Assembly: GCA_002383485.1 (NCBI GenBank)
Contig: DFYY01000010.1
Location: forward strand, 1-6,338
Length of the DNA: 6,338 bases
Direction of reading: 5' to 3'
DNA from: Bacteroidales bacterium UBA4070
GTDB lineage: Bacteria > Bacteroidota > Bacteroidia > Bacteroidales > VadinHA17
Below, one piece after another: positions 1 through 6,338 of this stretch; the stretch's first letter is position 1; each line of letters starts with the position of its first letter. The translations under genes were made by a program, and so were the position numbers. Under the pieces are notes generated by a model, which worked only from the letters and a program-made list of their open reading frames with translations, ran no database searches and was not told the DNA's origin.

Positions 1-20
1 GGTACAAGAAAATGAAAAAC
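1..20. mobile_element. Possible terminus of a second IS copy at the left edge
   Basis: Read on the minus strand from position 20 leftwards, the sequence begins GTTTTTCA, the same 8 bases that start the IS end at 5150. The BNR protein keeps family-like sequence up to ..LSPHNNAIVYT (codon ending at 26) and then turns into SEFFIFLY, so homology and IS boundary would coincide at about 20-25. Beyond the 8 bases the match to the 5150 end is poor, and only 20 bases are visible. This is a suggestion, not a firm call. Confidence 0.3.
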
Positions 21-1657
21 TCAGAGGTATATACAATGGCGTTATTGTGCGGTGAGAGTGCCAGCGGTGTTGTCCACGTGAACCGGTAAAAAGGTTGATC
101 CTTTCCGGCAACCGGGGTGATCGGCACCCTTTCGCCCGTTGCCTGGTCAACCCTGTGATGTGACCCGAACTGGGTGGTGTAATATATATACCTGTTGTTC
201 TCGCGGTCTACCTTTGAATACATGCCGTCCCACATGCCCGTTATTACCCAGTCAGATGCGCTGATGGCACCTGCCCAGCCATTGGATGGAGCCTTCCATG
301 CCTCATGGTCCTGGAGGCCGATGTAGATATTGTATGGAGTCTCCATGTCAGCCTCCACGTGGTAGACCTCGCCCAGCGGTATGTGATAATAGTGATTCAT
401 GGTGAGCCCGCCGTCAAAGGTCGAATAAATCCCGCCGTCCGATCCAAGCATCATATGCCTGGGATCTTTCGGGTTGATCCAGAAGACCCTGTTGTCACCG
501 AAGTTGGTCTGAAAGCGGTCCTGCTGCCTGCCAAGCGGCCATGTTTTTCCGCCATCGAGGGTGTAGAACATCCCCACTCCCACTACATAGACCTTATCGG
601 GGTCGAGCGGATCAATGGCGATCCTGTTGAAGCTGTATGCAGCTTTGCCGCTCACATCATTCTTTTCGGGATCATTGATCCTCTTCCACTTCATCCCTCC
701 GTCTCGGGTGATATAGACTTCGCCCCCTATCAGATTGTCAAATGAGTGATCAGTGAATTCGTCAAAGGGTACAGGTGCATCCGGGTCAACACCCGGTTTC
801 ACGTTCAGGTTCTGAATCACCGCCACAACTACATCAGGGTCAGCCCTGTGAATATCAAGACCGATTCTTCCCAGGGGTCCTGAAGGCAGTCCTCCGGAAA
901 GCACATTCCAGTTCTTCCCGCCGTCAATGCTCCTGTAGATCCGGCTCTTCTCTCCACCCGGCTCATAATTCCATGCCGTACGTTCCTTCTCATAGGTTGC
1001 CGCATAGAGGATATCAGGATTCACCGGGTTGACAACGAGGTCTATAACCCCGGTTCTGTCATCAACATACAGAACCTTCTCCCAACTCTTGCCGCCGTTG
1101 GTTGTTTTGAAAACCCCTCTCTCCTCATTGGCTGACCAAAGGCTGCCCATTGAGGCCACCCAAACTGTAGACGGATTCTTTGGATGGATCATTATCCTGG
1201 CAATATGGCGTGAGTTTTTCAGGCCCATATTCGTCCATGTCTTTCCCGCGTCAGAAGATTTCCAGATACCATTGCCGTAATAGGATGACCTTGCATTGAA
1301 TGCATCGCCGGTTCCGACCCAGACCACTTCCGGATCAGAGGGCGCTACAGCAATGTCACCTATTGCACCTGTATTGATCTGGTCAGATACGCACTCGAAT
1401 GTTGTGCCGTTGTTAACCGTTTTCCAGACGCCGCCGCTGCGTGGCCCGACGTACCATGTGTACTTATGCTTCTCACCGGGATTCTCGGGCACTGCCACTG
1501 CTCCAACCCATGCACTGATTCTGAATGCTCCCAGGTTACGGTAGGTGAAGGCATCATACCCTCCCGGAAGGGAACGTTGGGCCCCAAGCCGCAGGGATGA
1601 TGCTGCAATTACAAACACAATGATGATTCTCAATAGGTCTCTGCCGGTTTTCTGCAT
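1..1657 (-). CDS. Secreted sortilin/VPS10-like BNR (Asp-box) beta-propeller protein, 5' part (C-terminus off window)
   Basis: Translation from the ATG at 1657 gives 552 codons with no stop; the frame is still open at the left edge. Residues 1-27 form a signal peptide (MQKTGRDLLR, then a hydrophobic stretch IIIVFVIAASSL, likely cleaved after GAQ), so the product is exported. The rest is a run of Asp-box/BNR repeats (S/T-x-D-x-G-x-T/S-W): degenerate TVNNGTTF (80-87), canonical SSDAGKTW (134-141), TTNGGKSW (185-192), SIDGGKNW (243-250), TRDGGMKW (317-324), TLDGGKTW (366-373), degenerate TFDGGLTM (413-420). Strands such as DPEVVWVGTGD and DPDKVYVVGVG lie between them. These mark the blades of a beta-propeller of the sortilin/VPS10 or GH74-like type; relatives in Bacteroidota are usually about 1000 residues, so roughly half is present. 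They are often annotated 'glycosyl hydrolase', but no catalytic residues can be assigned and enzymatic activity is unproven. It lies 81 bp after the SusD gene on the same strand, behind a hairpin. The last residues (SEFFIFLY) do not look like the family. Confidence 0.9.
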   Translation of the reverse strand, partial: MQKTGRDLLRIIIVFVIAASSLRLGAQRSLPGGYDAFTYRNLGAFRISAWVGAVAVPENPGEKHKYTWYVGPRSGGVWKTVNNGTTFECVSDQINTGAIGDIAVAPSDPEVVWVGTGDAFNARSSYYGNGIWKSSDAGKTWTNMGLKNSRHIARIMIHPKNPSTVWVASMGSLWSANEERGVFKTTNGGKSWEKVLYVDDRTGVIDLVVNPVNPDILYAATYEKERTAWNYEPGGEKSRIYRSIDGGKNWNVLSGGLPSGPLGRIGLDIHRADPDVVVAVIQNLNVKPGVDPDAPVPFDEFTDHSFDNLIGGEVYITRDGGMKWKRINDPEKNDVSGKAAYSFNRIAIDPLDPDKVYVVGVGMFYTLDGGKTWPLGRQQDRFQTNFGDNRVFWINPKDPRHMMLGSDGGIYSTFDGGLTMNHYYHIPLGEVYHVEADMETPYNIYIGLQDHEAWKAPSNGWAGAISASDWVITGMWDGMYSKVDRENNRYIYYTTQFGSHHRVDQATGERVPITPVAGKDQPFYRFTWTTPLALSPHNNAIVYTSEFFIFLY

Positions 1658-1676
1658 GATATCTGTTTTACTGTTT

Positions 1677-1720
1677 AAAAATAAGGACCGCCAATGAGTA
1701 GCCTGTCATCAGCGGCCCTT
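1677..1720 (-). terminator. Intergenic stem-loop with T-run between SusD and BNR genes
   Basis: On the minus strand the arm AAGGGCCGCTGATGA (1720-1706) pairs over all 15 positions, with three G-U wobbles, with TCATTGGCGGTCCTT (1697-1683) across an 8-base loop (CAGGCTAC). It is followed at once by ATTTTT (1682-1677). This is the form of a Rho-independent terminator. It lies about 20 bases after the SusD stop and about 20 bases before the BNR start codon. It could end the SusCD transcript, or act as an attenuator that lowers expression of the BNR gene. On the plus strand the same stem is followed by only four Ts, so any termination in that direction would be weaker. Confidence 0.75.
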
Positions 1721-1738
1721 TTCAAAGTTAACCAAATA

Positions 1739-3214
1739 CTATTTTGTATCGGACCTCCAGCTGAAAGGCTTGGTGTCCCATGCCGTACCCTTCCTGAAGT
1801 AATCAGGCTGCCCAAGGGCAGATATTGAGGGATTTTTCTCAATCTCATCCGGCGGATACGGATTTCTTCTTGGGAAGGTGTTCGTGTTTATCACCTGGTT
1901 GATCGTGGTGAAATCAAGCCTTGGATACCCGGTGCGGATGAAGTCAAAGTATGACTCTGTCGTCTCAAAGGTATTTGCAATGTACTTCTGAGTCATTACA
2001 AGTTCCTGGGCGGCCTCGACGGAGGTTGGCATTGTCAGTGCAGGTTGGGCAAGATATGTTATGATGTCAGCTTCCGGCACCCCGTGGTATTCCATGTCAG
2101 CCCTGATACCTGCCTTCATTGCTGTTTCAGCAGGACCGTATTCACCTTTCAGGGCATGAGCTTCAGCCTTGAGAAACAGGTTCTCCGAATACATCATGAT
2201 CATATCCGGATAGGTCTGCGTGCAGTAACTCATTGACCATCTTGACGGTCTGTTGCCAGCCACCGATGATGTTCCGCTCCTGTGGCCGATATAACCTCCT
2301 GCTTCAGCTTCCGTCCAGAAGATCATCCTCCTCGGGTCACTAAGGTCATTCAGAAGGTCAACGATATATAAAGATGGAGTCATGCCTGCCGCCGAGTAAT
2401 CATACAAAGATTCCTCGTAAATATAACTGTCAAATTGCAGGCTTGCCAGGTGCTTCCATGAACACATATCATCATTGTTTTGCAGTCCGTTCTGAAGGTA
2501 TTGCAGTACAAGATCGGCCTGGCCTGCCGGCGTCTTGCCAGGAAGGTAAGTCAGCCTCATGGCATAGCGGGCCTTGAGCGAGTAACAGAGACGTGTCCAC
2601 TTTTCAAAGTCCGCTCCATAGATATAGTCCTGCGCCGCAGTGGGAACGAGATCCCCCGGGTCACTGCTTGTAAAGCACTCCACTGCTTCATCAAGGAGAG
2701 CATTGGCATGAGTGTAGATTTCCTCAAGCGAATTAACATTCGGGTAAGGAAACTCCGCCCCTTTTAGAGCCTCATCAAGCGGTGCCTGATCATAGTAGTC
2801 GGCCATATTGAACCAATGCCAGGCAGTGATAACCGCACCTATACCCTGGAACCTTTTGTTACCGTTTTCTTTGGCCTTCTCGTAGAGCGCATTGGAGTGC
2901 ATCAGTGCTCCTGAATAAGCTCCCCATATCTCGCCACCATAATCGGTTGAAATCTCAAACCTGGTCTCGTAACCCTGAGTACCGTCAGATGCATACCAGA
3001 GCAACCAATCCTTCATACCGTTCCACCAAACGAAAAAAGTAACAGCCTGCTGAGCCCATTCAGACTCAACACCGGAAAGGTAGACACCCTCATCTATTGC
3101 CGGAGACTCGGTAATGGCGTTGGGGTTGTAATCAATGTCCAACCACTTCTGGCAGGAGCTCATAGTGAGCAGTACCAGAACTATTATACTGAATTTTATA
3201 AGTATCCTTTTCAT
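1739..3214 (-). CDS. SusD/RagB-like outer-membrane nutrient-binding lipoprotein
   Basis: The gene encodes 491 residues, normal length for a SusD-like protein, from ATG at 3214 to TAG at 1741-1739. The N-terminus is a lipoprotein signal (MKRILIKFSIIVLVLLTMSS) with lipobox cysteine C21, followed by the family-typical QKWLDIDYNPN. An alpha-helical TPR-like core follows. Recognisable family segments are AWHWFNMADYYDQAPLDEAL (131-150), FEKWTRLCYSLKARYAMRLT (203-222), YPDMIMMYSENLFLKAEAHALKG (335-357), SYFDFIRTGYPRL (421-433) and the C-terminal FPRRNPYPPDEIEKNP (447-462). SusD-like proteins form the surface lid of the SusC transporter and bind the incoming oligomer. The substrate cannot be read from the sequence, although the aromatic-rich stretch FFVWWNGMKDWLLWY (60-74) could contribute to ligand binding. 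The start lies 11 bp after the SusC stop, so the two were co-transcribed. With the SusC gene broken upstream, this protein may now lack its partner, and its expression would depend on read-through from the IS or on an unseen promoter. Confidence 0.95.
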   Translation of the reverse strand: MKRILIKFSIIVLVLLTMSSCQKWLDIDYNPNAITESPAIDEGVYLSGVESEWAQQAVTFFVWWNGMKDWLLWYASDGTQGYETRFEISTDYGGEIWGAYSGALMHSNALYEKAKENGNKRFQGIGAVITAWHWFNMADYYDQAPLDEALKGAEFPYPNVNSLEEIYTHANALLDEAVECFTSSDPGDLVPTAAQDYIYGADFEKWTRLCYSLKARYAMRLTYLPGKTPAGQADLVLQYLQNGLQNNDDMCSWKHLASLQFDSYIYEESLYDYSAAGMTPSLYIVDLLNDLSDPRRMIFWTEAEAGGYIGHRSGTSSVAGNRPSRWSMSYCTQTYPDMIMMYSENLFLKAEAHALKGEYGPAETAMKAGIRADMEYHGVPEADIITYLAQPALTMPTSVEAAQELVMTQKYIANTFETTESYFDFIRTGYPRLDFTTINQVINTNTFPRRNPYPPDEIEKNPSISALGQPDYFRKGTAWDTKPFSWRSDTK

Positions 3215-3225
3215 TTGACAGAATG

Positions 3226-5149
3226 TTAAAGGGTTATGTTAAGAGTCAATGCATAGGTTCGCAGGGATGGGAAACTGTAATTGAACCAGGCATTACCGTT
3301 GGAAATGCCATTGGTGTTTGTCTCCACATCAGATCCGGAGAATCCATCCTTAAACTTGCGCCAGAGATTTCTTCCGGCGAAGGAGACATCAAGCCCCTTA
3401 AGATGCAGAGCATCTGCCACCTTCCCCGGCATCCTGTAGGTAAGGGCAACCTCCCGCAGCTTAATGAAATCACGGGGCTGGATATTGTCCTCTTCTGTCG
3501 ACTGGCATACAGTCTGATAGTAACTGCTGTAGTATGTCCATTCGGTATTAACCGGGTTGGTAACCACAACCTGCTGACTTGTATAGTCATAGTGACCCAT
3601 GACACCATCGAATACTATCCGGTTATCTTCAGGACGGTTTTCCTGTAGCGGAGACATTCCGTAATATGTCAGATAGTGTTCATCAAAGTTATCAATGAGC
3701 CCACCCTTCTGGATATCGAGCTGGGCCATAAATGTTATATTCTTGTATCTGAGACTGTTTCTGATACTGCTTACCCAGTCCGGAGCAATCTTGCCAAAGA
3801 TCTTTCTGCTTCTCGGATCAATTATCGGCCTTCCATAAGTGGTCCTGTCTGTGCCCGTCGATCCCTGGTCACTCAGTACGAGATTTCCTTCATCATCACG
3901 GAGGAACGCATCACCATATAAAACCGGATAAGGTTGTCCTACAATTGCCCAACCGCCGGAGCCGAGATCAATCGGTTCATCATTCTCACCGAGGTCATCA
4001 ACCATTGAATTGTCTTTTGACCAGGTGAGGGACATATCCCAGCTAAAATCCTTCGTCTGGACTGGCGTGGATGTAATACCAAGCTCAATCCCCTTGTGGG
4101 TTATCCCCCCTATATTGATCCACCCGCCTTCGTAACCTGTTGAATTAAGCAGCTGCTGCCAGAGGATCTGGTTTGTGCTCCAGTTGTGATATAGCGCCAG
4201 GTCAAGCCCGAGCCGGTTCTTGAAGAATCTCATCTCAAGCCCGGTCTCAATCTCACTCTTGAACTCATTGGCGAGGTCAGGATTGGGATAGGTTGAACTC
4301 GGGAGATAGCTGTTCTGGCCGTTAAAAGGCCAGGAGTGACCGAGCCAGTCCGAAGATGATGCCTGAGAGAGGATCACATTCGTTGTATAGGCAGATGCAG
4401 GTGCTCCGACCTTTGCATAGCTCACTCTCACTTTGCCGAAGTCCAGGAATTTAGCATTCTGCAAGAGCTCGCTGAATACAAATCCAAGGCTGTGGCTGGG
4501 ATAAAAGAAGTCATTGTTAATACTCGATGCCCAGTCATTCCTGCCGGTAACAGTATAATAAAGCAGGCTCTTATACCCTATTCTGGCTTCGCCGAAGAGG
4601 GACCATGACCTGAACATTCCATAACTTGACCCTGCGGTATAGGTTGAAACGTTCGAAGAGTTATAAATCCCGGGAACAACAAGACCGGTACCTTCAAACT
4701 CCATCGAGTTCCAGTAATTCTGAACGATATTGTGCCCGGCCATGACATTGACTGTAAAATCTCCGAAGGTGTTGTCATAGGTTATCATCTCGGTTGATTC
4801 AACATCCTTACTGCTGTTGTTGTAACGATTGAAAACACCCTGTGTTTCAACAAGACCTCCCTTGTTTTTGTAATTCTGGGAGACACTTGTATTGGTGCTC
4901 ACGCCGGTTACCGACCTGAAGTTAAGATGCTCGGCTATCTTGTATTCAATTGACAGTGAGCCTACGAATCTCTCACGCGTAATATTGTTTCCGGTACTCT
5001 GAAGTGTGTAGAGATAAGGGTCCCGTCCACCGCCTCTGAATAACCTCAGTGTACCATCCTCCCTGTAGATCGGGTATGGATTCCATGAAGGAGGTGAAGC
5101 TATCAGCGTATTGATAAATGTGTAGTTAGTGTCAGAAAGAAAACTCTCT
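3226..5149 (-). pseudogene. SusC/RagA-like TonB-dependent receptor, 5'-truncated by IS insertion
   Basis: The minus-strand frame is open from just inside the IS boundary to the TAA at 3228-3226, about 640 residues. Full-length SusC-type receptors have roughly 1000, so about a third is missing: signal peptide, carboxypeptidase-D-like domain, TonB box, plug and first barrel strands. What remains is typical barrel sequence: TNYTFINTLIASPPSWNPYP near the new N-terminus, FVGSLSIEYKIAEHLNFRSVTG, SLFGEARIGYKSLLYYTVTG followed by RNDWASS, and the C-terminal LREVALTYRMP, LDVSFAGRNLW and SFPSLRTYALTLNITL. Going upstream, the frame meets TGA at 5157-5155, inside the IS. The first in-frame start-like codon is GTG at 4902, in the middle of a conserved strand (FRSVTGVSTNTS), so it is not a true start. 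Intact SusC is a 22-strand outer-membrane transporter powered through TonB; this remnant should be non-functional. The missing 5' part may lie beyond the IS outside the window. The partner SusD gene follows after 11 bp. Confidence 0.92.
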
Positions 5150-5168
5150 GTTTTTCAAAATTTATAAG
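5150..5168 (+). repeat. Putative IS terminal repeat (copy A)
   Basis: GTTTTTCAAAATTTATAAG matches the reverse complement of 5301-5319 (GTTTTTCAAAGTTCATATG) at 16 of 19 positions, including the first ten. It lies at the SusC/IS junction and reads inward toward the transposase, the orientation expected of an IS terminus. Confidence 0.55.
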
Positions 5169-5206
5169 CTATTTTTTTTTCAGCCATTCCTTCCAGGTTC
5201 ATTTGC

Positions 5207-5223
5207 AATCTAAAAATTAGATT
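5207..5223. repeat. Small AT-rich palindrome in the IS tail
   Basis: AATCTAA and TTAGATT form a perfect 7-bp inverted repeat around AAA. In such AT-rich sequence this may be chance. There is no adjacent T-run of terminator type on the minus strand, so no role is assigned. Confidence 0.3.
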
Positions 5224-5300
5224 TTGGTCTTAGTTTTTACATTTTTTTTATCCTTGATCAAAAATATACTCCTGTTTTTGACTCTTGGACATATCTCTCC

Positions 5301-5319
5301 CATATGAACTTTGAAAAAC
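5301..5319 (-). repeat. Inverted, subterminal copy of the IS end motif (copy B)
   Basis: On the minus strand it reads GTTTTTCAAAGTTCATATG, a 16/19 match to copy A at 5150-5168, and it faces copy A. It sits 18 bases from the transposase stop codon. It could be a subterminal transposase-binding site. Alternatively, A and B could be the two ends of a 170-bp MITE-like element lying between SusC and the transposase. I see no matching flanking duplication that would favour a separate element. Confidence 0.5.
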
Positions 5320-5330
5320 GTATATCAATT

Positions 5331-5346
5331 GCGGCACTTACGCCGC
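5331..5346 (-). other. Short GC hairpin across the transposase stop codon
   Basis: GCGGC (5331-5335) and GCCGC (5342-5346) form a perfect 5-bp stem with a 6-base loop containing the TAA stop. On the minus strand the nearest T-run begins about 12 bases later, so it is a poor terminator. It is recorded because GC-rich stems stand out in this AT-rich tail. Confidence 0.3.
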
Positions 5347-6338
5347 TGTAATATATTCTATATCATACTGTTCTATATTTCTCTGAATAGCCATCAACTC
5401 CCGGCCGATCCGTCGCAAGTTATATGAAGCCACCGCCAGACCAACGTACCGTTTAAAATGGCCATACCCCCGGTCCGGGCATCGGTCCAGGCCGCGATGT
5501 TCCAACTCATTAATATTGGATTCCACTGCGCTGTGCTTGTTTCTCAAGAGTTTAAAGCTTCGATGGTCCTCCTCGGCCTGCTCCATCTTGTTGCATTTCC
5601 CCTTTTTCGGCATAACAACTTTCTCAACGCATGTTTCCAAAAAGGCCTTGTTGTCCTTGTGCCAATAGCCCTTGTCAAAACTCCAGCTTTTGATCTTATA
5701 TTTGGTAACCAGCACTTCTGCGACGGGCTTTACCATCTCAGAATCGGAATGGTTCTCCATGATCCTGTAATCTACAATCAGGTTGTATTGATCTGTGGTA
5801 ATGGACAGCTTTTTACCCAACTCCACATTAGGACTCAATTTTCCCTTGGTGATCCACTCGGTGTATTCCTCGAAAATGGAGAATATCTTTTCTTCATGAG
5901 GAATCTGTTCTCCTTGCAGTACCCTGCGATCAAGCAGGTCAATGAACTTGTTCAAAAATTCCATGTAACGATCCAGTTCAAGATGAAGTGCTAAATCTAC
6001 AACATCTCCTGTGGGAAAATCCTCTTTTGATCTTTCAAGCTTTTCCTGAAGAACACGTGCTTTTGTCAAATAATATTTCACCGCTTGTTTTACCCTTTCT
6101 TCCTTACCCTTGCCTCCCGATGCAGAAGCCTTACCTACGGCCCTCATGGCGTTCTTCAGTTGACGGTACCAATCTTGCTTCTTCCTCCATCCAGATATCG
6201 AAGGGTACTTCTGCAGGAACTTGCCTACCATGTCAAGGCTTTTGCGAGCACTGTCCCATACCAGGTTGTAATCCGTGGGGAAATGTACATTGCTTTCTAC
6301 TACAAAACTATCGGTCTTTAAGCGCAAGGCTGCCTCCT
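5338..6338 (-). CDS. DDE transposase, IS5/ISNCY-like, N-terminus off window
   Basis: The frame is open from the right edge to the TAA at 5340-5338, with 332 complete codons visible. The leucine codon TTG at 6327 could be mistaken for a start, but coding continues upstream of it (EAALRLKTDS..), so the protein is partial. Numbering that leucine as 1, the DDE triad is visible: D6 in LKTDSFVVESNVHFPTD, D218 in SFDKGYWHKDN, E269 in HSAVESNINELEHRG. The stretch KIFSIFEEYTEWITKGK (147-163), followed by SPNVELGKKL (165-174), resembles the family's 'sLFEpHTE.I.KGK...PVEFG' block. A long charged insert (about 45-120, with KASASGGKGKEERVKQAVKYY) separates the first D from that block. The C-terminal helix (YVGLAVASYNLRRIGREL) is also typical. 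It cuts and joins the ends of its own element. The N-terminal part, usually a helical DNA-binding domain, is missing only because of the window edge. No frameshift or stop is seen, so the copy may be active. Confidence 0.9.
   Translation of the reverse strand, partial: EAALRLKTDSFVVESNVHFPTDYNLVWDSARKSLDMVGKFLQKYPSISGWRKKQDWYRQLKNAMRAVGKASASGGKGKEERVKQAVKYYLTKARVLQEKLERSKEDFPTGDVVDLALHLELDRYMEFLNKFIDLLDRRVLQGEQIPHEEKIFSIFEEYTEWITKGKLSPNVELGKKLSITTDQYNLIVDYRIMENHSDSEMVKPVAEVLVTKYKIKSWSFDKGYWHKDNKAFLETCVEKVVMPKKGKCNKMEQAEEDHRSFKLLRNKHSAVESNINELEHRGLDRCPDRGYGHFKRYVGLAVASYNLRRIGRELMAIQRNIEQYDIEYITAA

Larger units (their letters stand above)
5150..6338 (-). mobile_element. Insertion sequence, one end plus most of transposase (continues beyond window)
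   Basis: The element begins at or very near 5150 (GTTTTTCAAAATTTATAAG), where SusC coding sequence stops and AT-rich non-coding DNA starts. It contains a transposase on the minus strand and a 188-bp tail (5150-5337) between the transposase stop and the terminus. The tail has long T- and A-runs and no credible gene. The transposase faces the same way as the SusC/SusD genes. The other end and any target-site duplication are outside the window, so the boundary is inferred from the end of SusC homology and from an inverted repeat of the terminal motif. Confidence 0.8.

Noticed and set aside
305..745. 146-codon plus-strand open frame, and other plus-strand frames between 775 and 1544
   Set aside because: All are antisense to the continuous 552-codon BNR frame, which has a signal peptide and regular Asp-boxes.
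1360..1608. 82-codon minus-strand open frame
   Set aside because: It lies in a different frame inside the BNR gene, with no signal or motif of its own.
1723..1730. TAACTTTG on the minus strand as a -7 promoter element for the BNR gene
   Set aside because: It matches TAnnTTTG, but no TTTG lies about 20 bases upstream, and transcription would start inside the terminator stem.
3223..3648. 141-codon plus-strand open frame
   Set aside because: It is antisense to the conserved C-terminal SusC barrel segment and is a shadow of that coding sequence.
4900..4902. GTG as a start for a shorter SusC protein
   Set aside because: Family-like barrel sequence continues upstream of it to about 5149, and a receptor starting mid-barrel without a signal peptide could not function.
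5155..5187. 10-codon minus-strand open frame in the IS tail ending at the TGA before the SusC remnant
   Set aside because: It is very short, made mostly of A-run codons, and shows no sign of being translated.
5458..5994. 178-codon plus-strand open frame
   Set aside because: It is antisense to the transposase, whose DDE motifs lie on the minus strand. The plus-strand product has no family-like features.
6325..6327. TTG as the transposase start
   Set aside because: The frame stays open to the right edge and the first catalytic Asp would be only six residues in; the family has a long N-terminal domain before it.

Overview
The window looks like a fragment of a Bacteroidota chromosome. A SusC/SusD outer-membrane nutrient-uptake pair, a SusD lipoprotein signal peptide with a lipobox, a BNR-repeat protein whose signal peptide ends in '..GAQ', and the absence of clear Shine-Dalgarno sequences all point that way. 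Every convincing gene lies on the minus strand, so the window reads biologically from right to left.

Layout, in order of transcription. (1) 6338-5150: one end of an insertion sequence. It holds most of a DDE transposase of the IS5/ISNCY-like kind (N-terminus beyond the window) and a 188-bp AT-rich non-coding tail. (2) 5149-3226: the C-terminal ~640 residues of a SusC/RagA-type TonB-dependent receptor. Its 5' part (signal peptide, carboxypeptidase-D-like domain, plug and first strands) is absent because the IS end sits inside the gene. (3) 3214-1739: an intact SusD/RagB-like lipoprotein, 11 bp downstream. (4) 1738-1658: an 81-bp intergenic gap with a strong 15-bp hairpin followed by a T-run, probably a terminator or attenuator. 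(5) 1657-1: the first 552 codons of a secreted sortilin/VPS10-like BNR (Asp-box) beta-propeller protein that runs off the left edge.

Originally these genes probably formed part of a glycan- or peptide-utilisation locus. The SusC barrel with its SusD lid would import an oligomer across the outer membrane, and the BNR protein would act in the periplasm or at the surface on or near the same substrate. In this copy the uptake pair is probably non-functional: the SusC remnant has no credible start and an in-frame stop lies just inside the IS.

Two structural points deserve a look. The IS terminus motif GTTTTTCAAA recurs inverted 170 bp further in (16/19 match). The same first 8 bases (GTTTTTCA) appear at the extreme left edge, exactly where the BNR protein stops resembling its family. 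The left edge may therefore also lie in an IS copy, leaving the whole segment bracketed by IS ends. I see no RNA genes, CRISPR arrays, or evidence for a new biological system; the interest is mainly in the IS-mediated breakage.
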